Source: Candidatus Nitrosotalea sp. FS
GTDB lineage: Archaea > Thermoproteota > Nitrososphaeria > Nitrososphaerales > Nitrosopumilaceae
Assembly: GCF_011319475.1 (NCBI RefSeq)
Contig: NZ_RCMC01000172.1
Span: 7,756 to 13,783 of the forward strand
DNA length: 6,028 nt
Direction of reading: 5' to 3'
How positions within the stretch are numbered: position 1 is the first letter of the stretch; each line of letters begins with the position of its first letter. Shown in pieces: positions 4,801-6,028 of this stretch. The position numbers were made by a program, and so were the translations under genes. The notes under the pieces are model-generated. The model ran no database searches and was not told the DNA's origin. It saw only the letters and a list, made by a program, of their open reading frames with translations.

Positions 4801-5772
4801 TTGGTAAAATTTGCTGTTCCAAAAGGTAGCATAGAGGAAGCCACTTTTAAGATACTTGAGAGATCATGGACACGAGTAGTTAGAAGAGACAGAACCTATC
4901 GCGTGATACTGGACGATCCAAAAATTTCAGTTAAAATGCTGCGTCCTCAAGAAATTCCGAATTTAGTATTTGCAGGTCTATATGATGTAGGTATAACGGG
5001 AAGAGATTGGGTCAAAGAAACAAACTCTGATGTGGAAATACTTCTTGATTTAGAATATGGAAAAATAAGACTTGTAATTGCAATCCCTGATTCTTATAAT
5101 TTCAAATCATTAGATGACATGATTGTATCTTATGCAAAGAAGAAAAAAATACTGCGAATTTCTTCAGAATACCTGAATACAACAGCCAAGTTTATCATGC
5201 AATGTAAAAGCTACAAGAAACTTTATGGCTCAAAGCAACCAATCATTGTAACACCATGGTTAAGTCAAGGTACTAATAAGAACATCCAGATCTTCCTCTC
5301 TTTTGGAGCAACAGAAGCAAAACCTCCGGAGGATGTTGATGCCATAATAGATGTAACAGAGACTGGTACTACTTTGACACAAAATCAATTGAAAATAATC
5401 GAAACTGTGATGGAATCATCTGCAGTATTAATTGCAAATAAAACATCTCTAAAAGACAAATCAAAACGAGAGAAAATCTATGACATAGTAACTATGTTGA
5501 GAGGTGCAGTAGAAGGAAAAAAATATCTACACCTATTTCTGAATGTACAAGAAGAACACCTTGACAGATTATTACGTGAGCTACCTTCTCTCAAACGTCC
5601 TACAATAAGCCCTCTTAGTGAAAAAGGATGGTATGGCATAAACACAGTAATTCCAAAGTCTGAATTTCACAAAATGATTCCGAAATTACGAAAAATCGCT
5701 CAAGGTCTAGTAGTACATGAACCCAAACAGATACTGGCACTTGAGGAGATAAAACGTGATGAAGAAAGTTGA
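4801..5772 (+). CDS. hisG: ATP phosphoribosyltransferase HisG, long form
   Basis: Catalyses the first step of histidine synthesis, joining ATP and PRPP to give phosphoribosyl-ATP, and is the usual target of histidine feedback. The start VKFAVPKGS matches the family N-terminus, which fixes the TTG at 4801. Further motifs are DVGITGRDW, SFGATEAKPP (167-176) and the PRPP-binding loop DVTETGTTL (184-192). The C-terminal region from about 238 contains LPSLKRPTISPL and an ACT-like fold, so this is the long, hexameric form that does not need HisZ and is allosterically inhibited by histidine. Between EYLNTTAKF and the SFGATE motif there are about 20 more residues (roughly 136-158, with YGSKQPIIVTPW) than in textbook long-form enzymes; I believe related archaea share this. 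Its TGA overlaps the hisD ATG by one base, so the two are coupled. Confidence 0.95.
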   Translation: MVKFAVPKGSIEEATFKILERSWTRVVRRDRTYRVILDDPKISVKMLRPQEIPNLVFAGLYDVGITGRDWVKETNSDVEILLDLEYGKIRLVIAIPDSYNFKSLDDMIVSYAKKKKILRISSEYLNTTAKFIMQCKSYKKLYGSKQPIIVTPWLSQGTNKNIQIFLSFGATEAKPPEDVDAIIDVTETGTTLTQNQLKIIETVMESSAVLIANKTSLKDKSKREKIYDIVTMLRGAVEGKKYLHLFLNVQEEHLDRLLRELPSLKRPTISPLSEKGWYGINTVIPKSEFHKMIPKLRKIAQGLVVHEPKQILALEEIKRDEES

Positions 5773-6028
5773 TGCGAATCATCGATATCAAAGACATGGA
5801 TTCTATTATGGAATCTGTGAGACCAAAAACGAATAACGCAGTAAGACGAAAAGTACTGTCAATAATATCTGATGTACAAAAACGAAAAGACAATGCTCTC
5901 AAGGAGTATGAAACAAAGTTTAGCGGCACACAAATTCGTTCGTTACAGATTACACCGCAAGAGATCAAGTCAGCTTATTCTAAAGTCAAAAAAGAACAAA
6001 TTGCTGGAATAAAACTTGCAAAAACAAG
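5772..6028 (+). CDS. hisD: Histidinol dehydrogenase HisD (N-terminal part, cut by window edge)
   Basis: Zinc- and NAD-dependent enzyme that oxidises L-histidinol to histidine in the last two steps of the pathway. Only the first 85 codons are present. After ATG at 5772 the frame stays open to the end and gives the typical HisD N-terminal region: a helix with VRRKVLSIISDVQKRKDNAL, then KEYETKFSG, then TPQEIKSAYSKV, matching the family pattern of a helix, EYTxKFDG and a second helix. The zinc-binding and catalytic residues lie further on and cannot be checked. It starts within the hisG stop (TGATG), so translation is coupled. The opposite-strand reading of this region is a shadow. Further his genes are expected beyond the window. 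Confidence 0.9.
   Translation, partial: MRIIDIKDMDSIMESVRPKTNNAVRRKVLSIISDVQKRKDNALKEYETKFSGTQIRSLQITPQEIKSAYSKVKKEQIAGIKLAKT

Noticed and set aside
5615..5968. 117-residue minus-strand open frame across the hisG/hisD junction
   Set aside because: Both plus-strand genes match their families here, so this is a shadow.
1..6028. CRISPR array, insertion sequence, toxin-antitoxin or other defence system
   Set aside because: No regularly spaced repeats, transposase motifs or terminal inverted repeats are visible; all long frames are housekeeping genes.

Overview
The window looks like a piece of an ammonia-oxidising archaeon of the Nitrososphaeria (Thaumarchaeota, Nitrosopumilus/Nitrosotenuis-like). 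This is inferred from diphthamide and TiaS enzymes (an archaeal set), an archaeal initiator tRNA interrupted by introns, a mevalonate-pathway HMG-CoA reductase, AT-rich DNA, and genes that start at TTG or GTG about 26-29 nt downstream of a TATA box, as leaderless archaeal genes do. No ammonia-oxidation gene is present, so the placement stays an inference.

Layout. Positions 1-567 (minus) hold the N-terminal 189 residues of the diphthamide enzyme Dph2. A compact divergent promoter region (568-649) separates it from a plus-strand pair: a 76-residue stand-alone Lrp/AsnC ligand-binding (RAM) domain (650-880), overlapping by 4 nt with tiaS (877-2202), the tRNA-Ile2 agmatidine synthetase. Convergent with tiaS is an initiator tRNA-Met(CAU) on the minus strand (2217-2321). 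It carries a canonical 17-nt intron at 37/38 and, by my reading, a second 13-nt intron in the D-loop. A second divergent promoter region (2322-2404) serves the tRNA and a plus-strand gene for an exported glucose/sorbosone-dehydrogenase-type beta-propeller (2405-3505). A 9-bp perfect inverted repeat brackets the TATA box of that gene. One base later comes a class II HMG-CoA reductase (3507-4760), probably in the same transcript. A short gap with its own TATA box leads to hisG (4801-5772) and the start of hisD (5772 to the window end), which overlap by one base.

How the genes fit together. Three are translation-related: EF2 diphthamide modification, decoding of AUA by tRNA-Ile2, and the initiator tRNA. 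HMG-CoA reductase feeds isoprenoid lipid synthesis, and hisGD opens the histidine pathway. I see no mobile element, CRISPR array or defence system. The most unusual items are the two-intron initiator tRNA, the operator-like inverted repeats at two promoters, the overlap of a ligand-sensing RAM domain with tiaS, and an Asp where the sugar-dehydrogenase family has its catalytic His.
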